A stretch of DNA of 64,000 nt, from positions 682,001 through 746,000 of the forward strand of contig NZ_FQUC01000001.1 of NCBI RefSeq assembly GCF_900128985.1, given 5' to 3'. Positions 1-9,006 of this stretch are shown one piece after another; the first letter of the stretch is position 1, and each line of letters opens with the position of its first letter. The notes under the pieces are model-generated. The model saw nothing but the letters and a program-made list of their open reading frames with translations, ran no database searches and was not told where the DNA came from. Made by a program: the position numbers and the translations under genes. Source of the DNA: Indolivaga macrotermitis. Lineage in GTDB: Bacteria > Bacteroidota > Bacteroidia > Bacteroidales > Dysgonomonadaceae.

Positions 1-2930
1 TAAAGCAATACCGTTTTAAAGATACTTCGTTTGCCAGCTTGATGAATAAGCGGATTTACAACGTATTGCTGATAGCAACAAAGTACGATATCTTCATACT
101 GGAAGAAGACGGACGTGTCGATGAACAAATATTTGATGAATATACATCTTTGAGCCTTCGTTATCCACCGCGGTTTACGCAGGTTTCGACCGAGGAAGAA
201 GCATACGAATGTTTACGGGACAATCATTACGAACTTATCATCTTCATGCCTAATATGGACGATAGTGAAATGTTTTCACTGGCCCGGAATATCAAGGCAG
301 AATATGAAGATACGCCAATGATTGTATTAACAGCTTTCTCAAAGGAAGTATCGAAACGATTATCGACCGAAGACCTCTCTTTTGCCGATTATGTATTCAG
401 TTGGATGGGCAATTCCAATCTTCTGCTGGCTATTATAAAGCTGATAGAAGACGCGATGAATGCCGAACACGATACCGAAATGGTAGGCGTACAGATTATT
501 CTGCTGGTCGAAGACTCCATCCGTTTTTATTCATCGGCTTTGCCTGCCTTGTTTAAGATCGTGCTCGAAGAATCTCAGGAATTTTCGAAAGAAGCACTGA
601 ACGAACACCAGCAGACTTTGCGGATGCGTGGACGTCCTAAAATCCTTCTGGCACGCAGCTACGAAGAAGCAGCGGCTATATATACCCGGTATAAGGAAAA
701 TATGTTGGGTATAGTTACCGATATGAGCTATATGCAAAGCGGGACAAAAGAACGTCTGGCAGGTTATAACCTTGCAAAATGGATAAAAGCTCAGGATCGT
801 TTTCTTCCCGTTATATTCAATTCGTCAGAAGAGGTCAACCGCCAGTATGCCGAAGAGTTGAACTGTACTTTTATAGATAAAAACTCGAAGCGTTATCCTT
901 TGGATTTAAGGACGCAGATCGTAGAACAGTTCGGGTTCGGAGACTTTGTTATTATTGATCCCGATACAAAGGAAGAAATACTCCGTATCAAGAACCTGAA
1001 AGATTTACAGCGTTCGATCAAGACGATACCTGATAAATCATTACTGTATCATATGTCTCACAATCATTTTTCGCGATTTCTGTATTCGAGGGCTATGTTC
1101 CCGATAGCAGAAGCACTGAAAAAGATAGACGTGAAAGATATCAATACAGATATAGCCCGCGAGTTTATTTATGATGCGATAGTAGAGTACCGGCGGATAA
1201 AGAATTCGGGGGTAATTGCGGTTTTCGAAAAAGACCGTTTTGATGAATTCTCTAATTTTGCACGTATAGGAAAAGGCTCGTTAGGAGGGAAAGGGCGAGG
1301 ACTCGCATTTCTTGGTAATGTCGTAAAAACCCATATGGAACTTAATGACAATGCAGCCTTTCCAGTGATCCTACCCAAAACGGTAGTACTGTGTACCGAC
1401 ATATTCGATGAGTTTATGGAAAGCAATAATCTCTATCCGATGGCACTGTCGGAAGCGTCGGACGAAGATATTCTGAAAGCTTTCTTACATGCGGAACTTC
1501 CCGGACGATTAGATGAAGATTTTCTCGCACTGTTCGAAGCTGTGCATGCTCCTATAGCCATACGCTCATCGAGTTTATTGGAGGACTCATATTATCAGCC
1601 GTTTGCCGGAATATATTCGACTTACATGATTCCTGATCTGGAAGATAAGGAGAAGCGCCTGAAAATGATCAAGGATGCTGTAAAATCAGTATATGCATCG
1701 GTTTTTTATGGCGATAGCAAGGCATATATGACAGCAACGCAGAACCTGATAGATCAGGAAAAAATGGGTATCGTATTGCAGGAGGTTGTTGGCAGCCGGT
1801 ATGGCAACCGTTTTTATCCGACGATGTCCGGTGTAGCCCGTTCCCTGAATTTTTATCCGATAGGACATGAAAAAGCCGAAGAAGGAGTCGCAAACATTGC
1901 TCTCGGATTAGGTAAATATATTGTGGACGGGGGAACCACTTTGCGTTTCTCTCCGCATCACCCCAATAATATATTGCAGTTGAGTACAATGGATTTCGCA
2001 TTACGCGATACCCAACGGCAATTTTATGCACTCGATCTGGAAGACATAGATAGGGAATTTTCTATTAATGATGGATTCAACTTACTAAAGGTGAATGTTT
2101 CGGATGCACTGTCCGATGATTCGCTTCGTTATATAGTATCAACTTTTGATCCCATCGATCAGGTAATATACGAAGGCTTTTATGAAGGAGGGCGGAAGAT
2201 AATCTCGTTTGCTAATATTCTTCAGCACGATTTATTCCCGTTCGCCAAAGCTTTGCAAAAAGTACTGCAGATAGGACAGGAGGAAATGGGAAGGGCAATC
2301 GAAATAGAGTTTGCCGTGAATATCAAGAATAAGGACGAAGCTGCATTCTACCTACTTCAGATACGGCCGATTGTACAGAATAAAGAAGCAATGACCGAAG
2401 ATCTGTCCTTGATTCCCGAAGAGGATACCATCCTTGTTTCTCAGAATGCCTTGGGAAATGGTATTATTGACGATGTTTTTGATATTATATATGTAAAATC
2501 GGAAGGTTTCAATGCAGCGAATAACCAATTTGTAGCATACGAGATAGAGAAGCTGAATAAGCAATTTGCGCAGGAAGACAAAGGATATGTGCTAGTCGGA
2601 CCCGGACGATGGGGGAGTAGCGACTACTGGTTGGGTATACCGGTCAAATGGCCTCATGTAAGTAATGCCCGTTTGTTGGTTGAGTCCGGTTTGGAAAACT
2701 ACCGGATAGAGCCGAGCCAGGGAACCCATTTCTTCCAGAACCTGACTTCTTTCGGAGTAGGGTATTTTACTGTAAATCCTTATCTGAAAAATGATGGCAT
2801 CTTCGATGAGGAATACCTGAACAGTCAGCCCGCAGTTTTCGAATCTCAGTATCTGAGGCATGTAAGGTTTACGCACCCTATTGTAATAAAGATAAATGGA
2901 AAGAAAAAGTATGGTGTTGTTTTAAAGTAA
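1..2930 (+). CDS. PEP synthase / pyruvate phosphate dikinase-like protein, 5' end outside window
   Basis: The reading frame is open from base 3, so the gene starts upstream of the window; an internal ATG at 42 is probably not the start. The first ~130 visible residues look like a receiver-type alpha/beta domain (a VLLIA strand, later IIFMPNMDD and MIVLTAFSK), and a second similar block (QIILLVEDS) follows at about 150-290. From about residue 400 (counted from the ATG at 42) comes a PPDK_N-type ATP-grasp region with GSLGGKGRGLAF, IRSSSLLEDS near 506 and LLQIRPIV near 770. The swivelling phosphohistidine domain and the PEP-binding barrel of true PpsA/PpdK are not seen, so the classical reaction is doubtful. 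I infer a regulatory or ATP-dependent phosphotransfer role. The family assignment of the ATP-grasp part is firm; the function is not. Confidence 0.8.
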   Translation, partial: KQYRFKDTSFASLMNKRIYNVLLIATKYDIFILEEDGRVDEQIFDEYTSLSLRYPPRFTQVSTEEEAYECLRDNHYELIIFMPNMDDSEMFSLARNIKAEYEDTPMIVLTAFSKEVSKRLSTEDLSFADYVFSWMGNSNLLLAIIKLIEDAMNAEHDTEMVGVQIILLVEDSIRFYSSALPALFKIVLEESQEFSKEALNEHQQTLRMRGRPKILLARSYEEAAAIYTRYKENMLGIVTDMSYMQSGTKERLAGYNLAKWIKAQDRFLPVIFNSSEEVNRQYAEELNCTFIDKNSKRYPLDLRTQIVEQFGFGDFVIIDPDTKEEILRIKNLKDLQRSIKTIPDKSLLYHMSHNHFSRFLYSRAMFPIAEALKKIDVKDINTDIAREFIYDAIVEYRRIKNSGVIAVFEKDRFDEFSNFARIGKGSLGGKGRGLAFLGNVVKTHMELNDNAAFPVILPKTVVLCTDIFDEFMESNNLYPMALSEASDEDILKAFLHAELPGRLDEDFLALFEAVHAPIAIRSSSLLEDSYYQPFAGIYSTYMIPDLEDKEKRLKMIKDAVKSVYASVFYGDSKAYMTATQNLIDQEKMGIVLQEVVGSRYGNRFYPTMSGVARSLNFYPIGHEKAEEGVANIALGLGKYIVDGGTTLRFSPHHPNNILQLSTMDFALRDTQRQFYALDLEDIDREFSINDGFNLLKVNVSDALSDDSLRYIVSTFDPIDQVIYEGFYEGGRKIISFANILQHDLFPFAKALQKVLQIGQEEMGRAIEIEFAVNIKNKDEAAFYLLQIRPIVQNKEAMTEDLSLIPEEDTILVSQNALGNGIIDDVFDIIYVKSEGFNAANNQFVAYEIEKLNKQFAQEDKGYVLVGPGRWGSSDYWLGIPVKWPHVSNARLLVESGLENYRIEPSQGTHFFQNLTSFGVGYFTVNPYLKNDGIFDEEYLNSQPAVFESQYLRHVRFTHPIVIKINGKKKYGVVLK

Positions 2931-2943
2931 AATCTAAATAAGA

Positions 2944-2977
2944 ACGGGGCTGATATCCGATATCAGCCCCGTTTTTT
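2944..2977. terminator. Bidirectional intrinsic terminator between convergent genes
   Basis: A 13-bp perfect stem, ACGGGGCTGATAT with ATATCAGCCCCGT, has a CCG loop. It is followed by TTTTTT on the plus strand and preceded by an A-rich stretch. It lies between the convergent PEP-synthase-like gene and the DUF4293 gene and can serve both. Confidence 0.85.
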
Positions 2978-2993
2978 ATGTTGTAATGAAATC

Positions 2994-3452
2994 TTACCTT
3001 ATTCTGTTGAGAGACTGGATAAGTTTTTCGTCCGCTTTTATCTTGGTGATTGCCAAAATGATGAATATTAAAGCAATAACCGGTAATAGCAAGCCATACT
3101 TCACATTTACAAATGTAGTAGCAGTTGCAGTAAGCCCTGCTTGTAGATAAGCATAGAATGTACCGTAAAAAGCAAGGATAATAACTATCGAGGTATAACA
3201 TAACTTCAACTGTAACTTCCTCTTCTTATATAAGAAAATGGTAATAAACAAGAGCACAGTTACAAGCGCAGCAATAACTATTACACCACAAGTCGGATAC
3301 TCGAGGCCTACTCCATTTTTGTAAAAGCCTAAACATCTGGCGATAAAATATCCATCAGCATTGTCTGCCAGAAAAGCCAGAGGGCTAAAAACGGTTACAG
3401 CCATCAAAATGGCTGCAACTAACAAAAATATAGATTGTATTCTCTGTATCAT
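2994..3452 (-). CDS. DUF4293 family integral membrane protein
   Basis: 152 residues starting MIQRIQSIFLLVA, the typical N-terminus of the Bacteroidota DUF4293 family. Four hydrophobic segments are visible, at about residues 5-27, 57-78, 86-108 and 118-140, with short polar connections and a lysine/arginine-rich C-terminus, so it is a small inner-membrane protein. Its function is unknown. It is the last gene of a minus-strand group bamD / omega subunit / DUF4293; its start overlaps the omega-subunit stop by one base, so co-translation is likely. A strong hairpin terminator follows it. Confidence 0.8.
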   Translation of the reverse strand: MIQRIQSIFLLVAAILMAVTVFSPLAFLADNADGYFIARCLGFYKNGVGLEYPTCGVIVIAALVTVLLFITIFLYKKRKLQLKLCYTSIVIILAFYGTFYAYLQAGLTATATTFVNVKYGLLLPVIALIFIILAITKIKADEKLIQSLNRIR

Positions 3453-3784
3453 TAGAAGTTATCTTTATCCTTATTTGGATTTCTGTAATAGATTTTTCCC
3501 TCTGTATATTCCTGAGCTGCAATAAGTGAAGCCTTAGGCAGTTTTTCATAATAGCGAGAGATCTCGATCTGCTCACGGTTTTCGAAAACTTCTTCCAGAT
3601 TATCATTGTATGAAGCAAACTCCTGTAGCTTACGATCCAAGTCTTGTTTCATTTCTACAGCTATCTGATTAGCTCTTTTTCCGATGATTCTGACAGTTTC
3701 ATAAATATTTTCAGTGTCAGCCGAAAGGCTCATCATATCTCTGGTTACCGTGTTGCTGGGTGCATTCGTCTTTTTGTAGTCCAT
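3452..3784 (-). CDS. rpoZ: DNA-directed RNA polymerase omega subunit, Bacteroidota type
   Basis: 110 residues starting MDYKKTNAPSNTVTRDM. The core has GNIYE-like and IIGKRANQI segments (here ENIYETVRIIGKRANQIA), matching the Rpb6/omega fold, where this helix clamps the beta-prime C-terminus. The C-terminal part (FENREQIEISRYYEKLPK, then KIYYRNPNKDK) is a conserved Bacteroidota extension. Omega helps RNA polymerase assembly and stability in the cytoplasm. The gene lies 81 bases after bamD and abuts DUF4293, an arrangement I know from other Bacteroidales. Confidence 0.85.
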   Translation of the reverse strand: MDYKKTNAPSNTVTRDMMSLSADTENIYETVRIIGKRANQIAVEMKQDLDRKLQEFASYNDNLEEVFENREQIEISRYYEKLPKASLIAAQEYTEGKIYYRNPNKDKDNF

Positions 3785-3865
3785 AATTGTTTAAATCGCT
3801 ATATAATGTATTTGTTATTTCTATTATTTATCCTGTTTATTAAACAGGCATCAGATGTTTTTAGT

Positions 3866-4705
3866 TTAAAGAGCAGGAGCTGCTTCCGTAGCATCCGGAT
3901 CTTGTCCGATTTCTTTCATTGCTTGTCTGCGGTATCTGTCAGCTTCTTTTTTATATTTTCCTTCAGGGAACATATTCAGATAGTTATACTGCTCGTCGAT
4001 AACATCTCTAAAACGTTCGGGCTTGCGCTCATCAATACTCTGAGTTGCCAATTCATAACGCGATCTGAGTATTAGTATCTGGTATTCTTCGAGATACTGA
4101 GAGTAAGGATATGATTTTATCGCTTCGCGGGCAGTTATTACACACGATTCGTAATTGTTACCCATATAATTACCTAAGTTGAAGTAGAGCCTGCATGCCA
4201 TCAATTCTTTAAGAGCCAGTTTCTCCTGCATTTCGAACAGATACTCTTGGGCAAGTTGTACCTTGTCACTTTGAGGATATAGTTCGAGAAATGTCTGGAA
4301 CTCCTGCATCGATTTATATGTATTGGTTTGGTCTAATCTCACATCTGGCGAATCCAGATATAAGCCATACGCAGCATTGTACCTCGATAATTCGGTATAT
4401 TCACCTTTGGGGTAAGTTGAGCAATAGGCTTTATAATACTGGGTTGCAGTTGTATAATCTTTGTTGTAAAAATAACTCTGGGCTAATAAGAATAATGACT
4501 CTTCGGCATGTGCAGTACCTTTAAATATCGGAACTAACTCTTCGAGTAAAGTAACTGCCCTGCCATACTTTTTCTCATCAAAATACTTTTTTGCGTAAGT
4601 GTATTTCAACTCATAGTCGGTACTCTTTAGTATTTTATTATACTCGCCACACGATGTAGTGATAAGTAAAGTGAGAAAAAAAGCTAAAAGGATTTTTATT
4701 TTCAT
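3866..4705 (-). CDS. bamD: Outer membrane assembly lipoprotein BamD
   Basis: 279 residues from the ATG at 4705. A longer reading from a TTG at 4732 would put residues before the signal peptide and is rejected. The N-terminus MKIKILLAFFLTLLITTSC is a lipoprotein signal with a lipobox ending in Cys19. The rest is tetratricopeptide-like helices (YAKKYFDEKKYGRAVTLLEE, SLFLLAQSYFYNKDYTTA, YPQSDKVQLAQEYL), as in BamD/YfiO. It is predicted to sit on the periplasmic face of the outer membrane and work with BamA in beta-barrel insertion. It heads the minus-strand group with rpoZ and DUF4293. The C-terminus ends in an Ala/Glu-rich tail. Confidence 0.85.
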   Translation of the reverse strand: MKIKILLAFFLTLLITTSCGEYNKILKSTDYELKYTYAKKYFDEKKYGRAVTLLEELVPIFKGTAHAEESLFLLAQSYFYNKDYTTATQYYKAYCSTYPKGEYTELSRYNAAYGLYLDSPDVRLDQTNTYKSMQEFQTFLELYPQSDKVQLAQEYLFEMQEKLALKELMACRLYFNLGNYMGNNYESCVITAREAIKSYPYSQYLEEYQILILRSRYELATQSIDERKPERFRDVIDEQYNYLNMFPEGKYKKEADRYRRQAMKEIGQDPDATEAAPAL

Positions 4706-4729
4706 TATTCTAAAATGAGGTTTAGGGCA

Positions 4730-4737
4730 CAAATTTA
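4730..4737 (-). promoter_or_regulatory. Putative -7 box of the bamD group
   Basis: The minus strand reads TAAATTTG, matching the Bacteroidota -7 consensus TAnnTTTG, 25 bases before the bamD ATG. No clear TTTG -33 element is visible at the expected spacing. Confidence 0.4.
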
Positions 4738-4819
4738 AGTAAAGCTTTTATATTTTGAAAAAAAAGTCTTTTTTTTAAGTTATTTTGCATATATAGGTCT
4801 GTTTCTGAACGAAAGTTTA

Positions 4820-6331
4820 CTACTTATTGTCTTTTAAGAAGGTAATAAGCCTTTCTACATAGTCCCGGTTATTAGACAGACGGGGTATTTTGTTTTGCCC
4901 TCCGGCTTTGTTTATTGACTTTAACCATTCGTAAAAACTACCCTTTGGAAGCGAATACACCTGAGGAGCCATTAACGACAGATTATAAGACCGTTTTGCC
5001 TCGTAGTCGGAATTTACTTTTTTCAAACCATCATCCAGAGCCCGGGCGAAACTATCCATGCTATCGGGTTCAACCTCAAATTCGATCAACCATTCGTGTG
5101 CCCCTGCAGAATTGTCACCGAAATATACTGGGGCTGCCGTGTATTCCGAAATAACAGCACCTGTTAGGGCACAAGCTTCGGCTAAGGCTCTTTCTGCATT
5201 GTCGATAATAATTTCTTCGCCGAAAGCATTTATAAAGTTTTTAGTACGCCCTGTTATTTTAAAAAGGAATGGGTAAGTGGATGTAAATTCAATAGTGTCG
5301 CCGATCATATATCTCCACAAACCTCCGTTTGTAGAAATAACAATGGCATAATTTTCACCTGTTTCCACTTCTTCCAGTGTCAGTGTCTGGGGATTGGCAG
5401 AATCCACTTCTGTAATAGGTATAAACTCATAATATATATTACTGTCGAGCATCAGCAGCATATCTTTCGATTCTTTGGACAACTGCACCCCGAAGAAGCC
5501 TTCGGAAGCATTGTATGTTTCCCAATAATTCATCGATTGTTTAGCAATAATCTTCCTATATTGTTCTTCGAAAGGAGTAAAACTTACACCTCCGTGAAAA
5601 AAGACTTCGAGATTGGGCCATAAGTCTGTAAGTTCTTTTCCTGTCTCGGCTTTGATTTTTTTAAGAAGAACCAGCAGCCACGAAGGTACTCCCATAAAAG
5701 CCCGCACATCTTTCTTTACAGCATAATCGGTAAGAGCCTGCAGTTTAGTCTCCCAATCGGGCATAAGTGAAATGCTCTCGGGTGTGCGGCTTAGTTTTGC
5801 CCAGAAATAAAGGTTTTTGATCAGAATCGCCGATATATCGCCAGTGAAAATACCATCGCCAATATTATTGATCTGTTTGCTACCCCCTAAAACTAAAGTT
5901 TTACCTAAAAAGAACTTGGTATCGGGGTTGCTGCGGGCGTAAATCGAAAGCATTTGTTCTCCGCAACGGTAGTGACCTTGCGTGAGCGATTCTTTTGTAA
6001 CAGGTATATATTTACTCTTATCTTCGGTAGTACCCGATGACATGGCAAACCATTGAACAGGTTTGTTCCAAAGTATATTTTGTTGCTTGTCGACAATTAT
6101 TTTGTCGAGGTAAGGCCTGAGGTCTTCGTAATGAAATATCGGAACGTTTTTCCTGAAATCATCTTTACTTTTGATAGAAGAAAAATCGAATTGTTGTCCG
6201 ATCAGAGTATTTCTTCCCGATTCCAGTAAATAACGGAGTATTTTTTCTTGAGTGAGATACGGCTTCTGTATGAAAAGATCTATTTCCTTGAATTTATAGT
6301 CAAGAAATTTACGAAATATAGATGCAATCAT
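4820..6331 (-). CDS. GH3 family acyl-adenylate-forming protein
   Basis: 503 residues of the GH3 family (ANL-type adenylating fold, best known from plant auxin/jasmonate-amino acid synthetases). Three ATP/AMP-binding motifs are visible: SSGTTEDKSKYIPVT near residue 94, YNASEGFFGVQL near 270, and STNGGLWRYMIGD near 335. The C-terminal GRTKNFINAFGEEI segment is also typical. It is expected to be cytoplasmic and to activate a carboxylic acid with ATP; the acid and the acceptor are unknown in bacteria. The start overlaps the stop of the crp-like gene by four bases, so the two are likely co-transcribed and translationally coupled. Confidence 0.8.
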   Translation of the reverse strand: MIASIFRKFLDYKFKEIDLFIQKPYLTQEKILRYLLESGRNTLIGQQFDFSSIKSKDDFRKNVPIFHYEDLRPYLDKIIVDKQQNILWNKPVQWFAMSSGTTEDKSKYIPVTKESLTQGHYRCGEQMLSIYARSNPDTKFFLGKTLVLGGSKQINNIGDGIFTGDISAILIKNLYFWAKLSRTPESISLMPDWETKLQALTDYAVKKDVRAFMGVPSWLLVLLKKIKAETGKELTDLWPNLEVFFHGGVSFTPFEEQYRKIIAKQSMNYWETYNASEGFFGVQLSKESKDMLLMLDSNIYYEFIPITEVDSANPQTLTLEEVETGENYAIVISTNGGLWRYMIGDTIEFTSTYPFLFKITGRTKNFINAFGEEIIIDNAERALAEACALTGAVISEYTAAPVYFGDNSAGAHEWLIEFEVEPDSMDSFARALDDGLKKVNSDYEAKRSYNLSLMAPQVYSLPKGSFYEWLKSINKAGGQNKIPRLSNNRDYVERLITFLKDNK

Positions 6332-7029
6332 CCTATTTTACTGATTTTTCGAAGTCTTTCTTCGTCAATGACTTTTATTTTGCGTCCATCCAGAGAGATG
6401 ATACGCTCGTCAACGAAAGTAGATAATGTACGGATGGCATTAGAAGTAGTCATGTTCGACAGGTTTGCCAAGTCTTCGCGTGACAGGTATATGCTTATGG
6501 TGGCGCCATCTTCTTCCAGTCCATAATTTTCGAGTAAAAATACAAGTGATTCGGCCAACCTGCCCCTGATGTGCTTTTGGGTAAGGCTAACCACCCGCTC
6601 GTCGGCAATACCAAGGTCTGTAGACAACTCTATAATAAAGAACATGGCTAATTTTGAGTTCTGAAGTACCAATTTCTCGATGATATCCATCGGGATTAGG
6701 CAAATGGTAGAAGCCTCGAAAGCAGATGCATTCGTAACATAAGGTTCGTTTGCAAAGTATGCTCTGTATCCGAAGTTCTGTACAGGCCTTACCATCCTGA
6801 TAATCTGGCTACGTCCACCCACACCATTCTTGAATATCTTCACTTTGCCTTTGAGCAGGCACATTAAGTCTTTAGGAATTTCTTCCTCGCAATAGATGAT
6901 TTCGTTTTTTTTGAAATTAACAATTTTTGCGGTCTCCTTAACTATTTCCTTCTCTTTTTCGTTCAGAAGTGTCCATATTCCGGGGATACTGGTTTCTAAG
7001 CCAATTTCCTCTCCCTTATCTTTTACCAT
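6328..7029 (-). CDS. Crp/Fnr family transcriptional regulator
   Basis: 233 residues. The N-terminal half (about 25-130) is a cyclic-nucleotide-binding-type beta roll (KNEIIYCEEEIPKDLMCLLKGKVKIF). No cysteine cluster of the FNR Fe-S type is seen. A long dimerisation helix follows, then a winged-helix HTH_Crp domain at about 170-228 with LSREDLANLSNMTTSNAIRTL as the recognition region. It probably regulates the downstream GH3 gene, with which it overlaps by four bases, and perhaps the divergent tig. The ligand cannot be read from the sequence. Confidence 0.85.
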   Translation of the reverse strand: MVKDKGEEIGLETSIPGIWTLLNEKEKEIVKETAKIVNFKKNEIIYCEEEIPKDLMCLLKGKVKIFKNGVGGRSQIIRMVRPVQNFGYRAYFANEPYVTNASAFEASTICLIPMDIIEKLVLQNSKLAMFFIIELSTDLGIADERVVSLTQKHIRGRLAESLVFLLENYGLEEDGATISIYLSREDLANLSNMTTSNAIRTLSTFVDERIISLDGRKIKVIDEERLRKISKIG

Positions 7030-7079
7030 ATAAGTGCAGAATTTAACTATGACCTAAGTGCATAATGATAATGCTGCAA

Positions 7080-7087
7080 CAAATATA
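7080..7087 (-). promoter_or_regulatory. Putative -7 box of the crp-GH3 pair
   Basis: The minus strand reads TATATTTG, a perfect TAnnTTTG match, about 50 bases upstream of the regulator's ATG. No well-spaced TTTG is found upstream. The 373-base gap from 7030 to 7402 otherwise holds only this box and the tig promoter. Confidence 0.4.
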
Positions 7088-7271
7088 GGTATTTTTTGAG
7101 TATTTTTATGTTTTTTAGCAAAAAACGCATGTTTTACGTCCCAATACCGGTATGTTATCTCCTCTTAATAATAGGTTATGCATGATGAAGGCTCTGGCTT
7201 ATTCCCTGATTAATGTATTATTTAGTATGTATATAAGGAGGTTATTCTTTATGGTGAAAAAGGGAAATAAA

Positions 7272-7303
7272 TTTGAATATTGGAATAATATAAACTATTT
7301 TTG
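7272..7303 (+). promoter_or_regulatory. Bacteroidota-type promoter of tig
   Basis: TTTG at 7272-7275 and TATTTTTG at 7296-7303 are separated by 20 bases, the expected TTTG / TAnnTTTG spacing. Transcription would start near 7310, leaving a leader of about 90 bases before the tig ATG at 7403. Confidence 0.7.
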
Positions 7304-7402
7304 CACCACTGAAAAATCAGATTTTATGGTAAGTAGCTATAAACCTTGGTTTTTCTGCCTTAGAATAAACAAGATAGAAGTTATATAAATAAAAGACCAA
7401 AG

Positions 7403-8782
7403 ATGGATACATCTCTTATAAATGTTGATAGTGTAAACGCTATCCTGAAAGTTGAAGTAAAGAAAGCGGATTACCAGGGAAAAGTGGATGAGGCAATCAA
7501 ATCTTTCCGTAAAAAAGCAAATGTACCGGGATTTCGTCCGGGAACAGTACCTGCAGGAATGGTAAAGAAAATGTATGGTAAATCTATTTTAGCCGAGGAA
7601 GTAAACAAATTGGTTGGAGAAGGTATTTACAATTATATACAAGAAAACAAACTGAATATATTAGGTGAGCCGCTACCAAATCAGGAAAAACAGCAGCCTA
7701 TTGATTTTGCGAAAGAAGAAGATTTTGAATTCTTTTTTGACATAGCTCTTGCCCCGGAGATCAAACTTGACCTGAGCAAAAAAGACAAGATGGATTATTT
7801 CAAAATTGCTATAGATGAAGAATTAGTCGAAAAACAAATTTCTTCATACAAAGCTAACTATGGCAAATATGAGTCTATCGAAGAGGATGTTAAAGAAACA
7901 GACTTGCTGAAAGGCGAAGTCGTGGAATTAGAGAACGGAGCGCCTAAAGCAGATGGTATTGCAGTAGAAAACGCAGTACTTATGCCATCTTATATGAAAG
8001 ATGAAGAAGAGAAAGCGAAATTTACAAATATCAAGAAAGAAGCTCAGATAGTATTCAATCCGGGTAAAGCTTATGATGGAAACGAAACTGAAATAGCATC
8101 GTTCCTTCATATCGATAAAGATAAAGTAGAAGCTATTGCTCCCGAATTTATGTTTACAGTAAAAGATATAACCCGCTACAAAGAAGCAGACCTCGATCAG
8201 GCATTGTTCGACAAAGTATTCGGTGAGGGGACAGTAAAAACAGAAGCAGAATTCAGAGAAAAAATCAAAGAATCTTTAGCTTCTCAATTGGCTCCCGACA
8301 GCGATTACAAATTTTTGTTAGATGCCCGTACTTTATTGGAAAGCAAAGTTGGTGAATTGACATTCCCGGATGCATTCCTGAAAAGATGGTTGCTGACAAC
8401 AGGTAAAGATAAAACAGCGGAAACGTTAGAGGCCGAATATCCAAGAATTATCGAAGACCTTAAATTCCACTTGATAAAGGAACAACTGGCAAAAGATAAT
8501 GACATAAAGATCGAAGAAGCAGATGTACGCGCTGTGGCACTTCAGGCAGCACGTGTTCAGTTTGCTCAATACGGAATGGTAGGTATGCCTGATGATGTAT
8601 TGATGAATTACGCTAACGAAATGCTGAAAAATCAGGAGACTTCACGCAGCCTGGTAGACAAGGCGATGGAAGAGAAAATTGCTGCATGCCTGAAATCTGC
8701 AATCACTCTGAATGAGAAAGAATTAAGCTTGGATGAATTCAAGAAATTCTTCGAAACTGAAGAAACAGAACAAGAAGCTTAA
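7403..8782 (+). CDS. tig: Trigger factor chaperone
   Basis: 459 residues. The N-terminal ribosome-binding domain carries the signature loop GFRPGTVPAGMVKKMYG (about 47-63), the variant of GFRxGxxP used for docking at the ribosomal exit tunnel. The middle part (about 150-250) corresponds to the PPIase-like domain, but is divergent and lacks an obvious FKBP active site. The C-terminal part is helical and acidic, forming the chaperone cradle. It binds nascent chains in the cytoplasm. It is followed by clpP and clpX, the usual tig-clpP-clpX quality-control order; a long inverted repeat and a new promoter separate it from clpP. Confidence 0.9.
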   Translation: MDTSLINVDSVNAILKVEVKKADYQGKVDEAIKSFRKKANVPGFRPGTVPAGMVKKMYGKSILAEEVNKLVGEGIYNYIQENKLNILGEPLPNQEKQQPIDFAKEEDFEFFFDIALAPEIKLDLSKKDKMDYFKIAIDEELVEKQISSYKANYGKYESIEEDVKETDLLKGEVVELENGAPKADGIAVENAVLMPSYMKDEEEKAKFTNIKKEAQIVFNPGKAYDGNETEIASFLHIDKDKVEAIAPEFMFTVKDITRYKEADLDQALFDKVFGEGTVKTEAEFREKIKESLASQLAPDSDYKFLLDARTLLESKVGELTFPDAFLKRWLLTTGKDKTAETLEAEYPRIIEDLKFHLIKEQLAKDNDIKIEEADVRAVALQAARVQFAQYGMVGMPDDVLMNYANEMLKNQETSRSLVDKAMEEKIAACLKSAITLNEKELSLDEFKKFFETEETEQEA

Positions 8783-8805
8783 TCTTCTTTTGTAGAGAAG
8801 GTTTT

Positions 8806-8923
8806 AAATAAGGGAAACCTTTGCCTGATTTTTGTCTGAAGTTTAAAGTTGTATTTGTTTTAATTGAACTAAATATTTATAACTTTGTTCGGGCTCGAAT
8901 GAGGGGCAAAGGTTTCCTTATTT
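8806..8923. repeat. Long inverted repeat between tig and clpP
   Basis: AAATAAGGGAAACCTTTGCC at 8806-8825 is the inverse complement of 8905-8923, with one base missing in the right arm. The arms bracket 79 bases that contain the putative clpP promoter. It may be a terminator/attenuator stem at the end of tig, or a remnant of a small palindromic element. No clear target-site duplication is seen. Confidence 0.65.
8854..8887 (+). promoter_or_regulatory. Putative clpP promoter
   Basis: TTTG at 8854-8857 and TAACTTTG at 8880-8887 match the Bacteroidota consensus with a slightly long 22-base spacer. The site lies inside the long inverted repeat. The implied leader to the clpP ATG is about 110 bases and includes the right arm of the repeat. 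Confidence 0.5.
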
Positions 8924-9006
8924 CATGTTTTAGTGTTACGGATAAATTTTAGGCACAAAATTTGTAGAACCTTCTTCCGAAAACCAATAAAAGTAATATT
9001 ACGATT

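Noticed and set aside
1169-1426. Minus-strand ORFs inside the first gene and other long genes
   Set aside because: They lie wholly within strong coding regions on the opposite strand and have no supporting features.
7152-7388. 78-residue ORF before tig
   Set aside because: It covers the tig promoter, has an AT-biased composition without conserved features, and ends just before the tig ATG.
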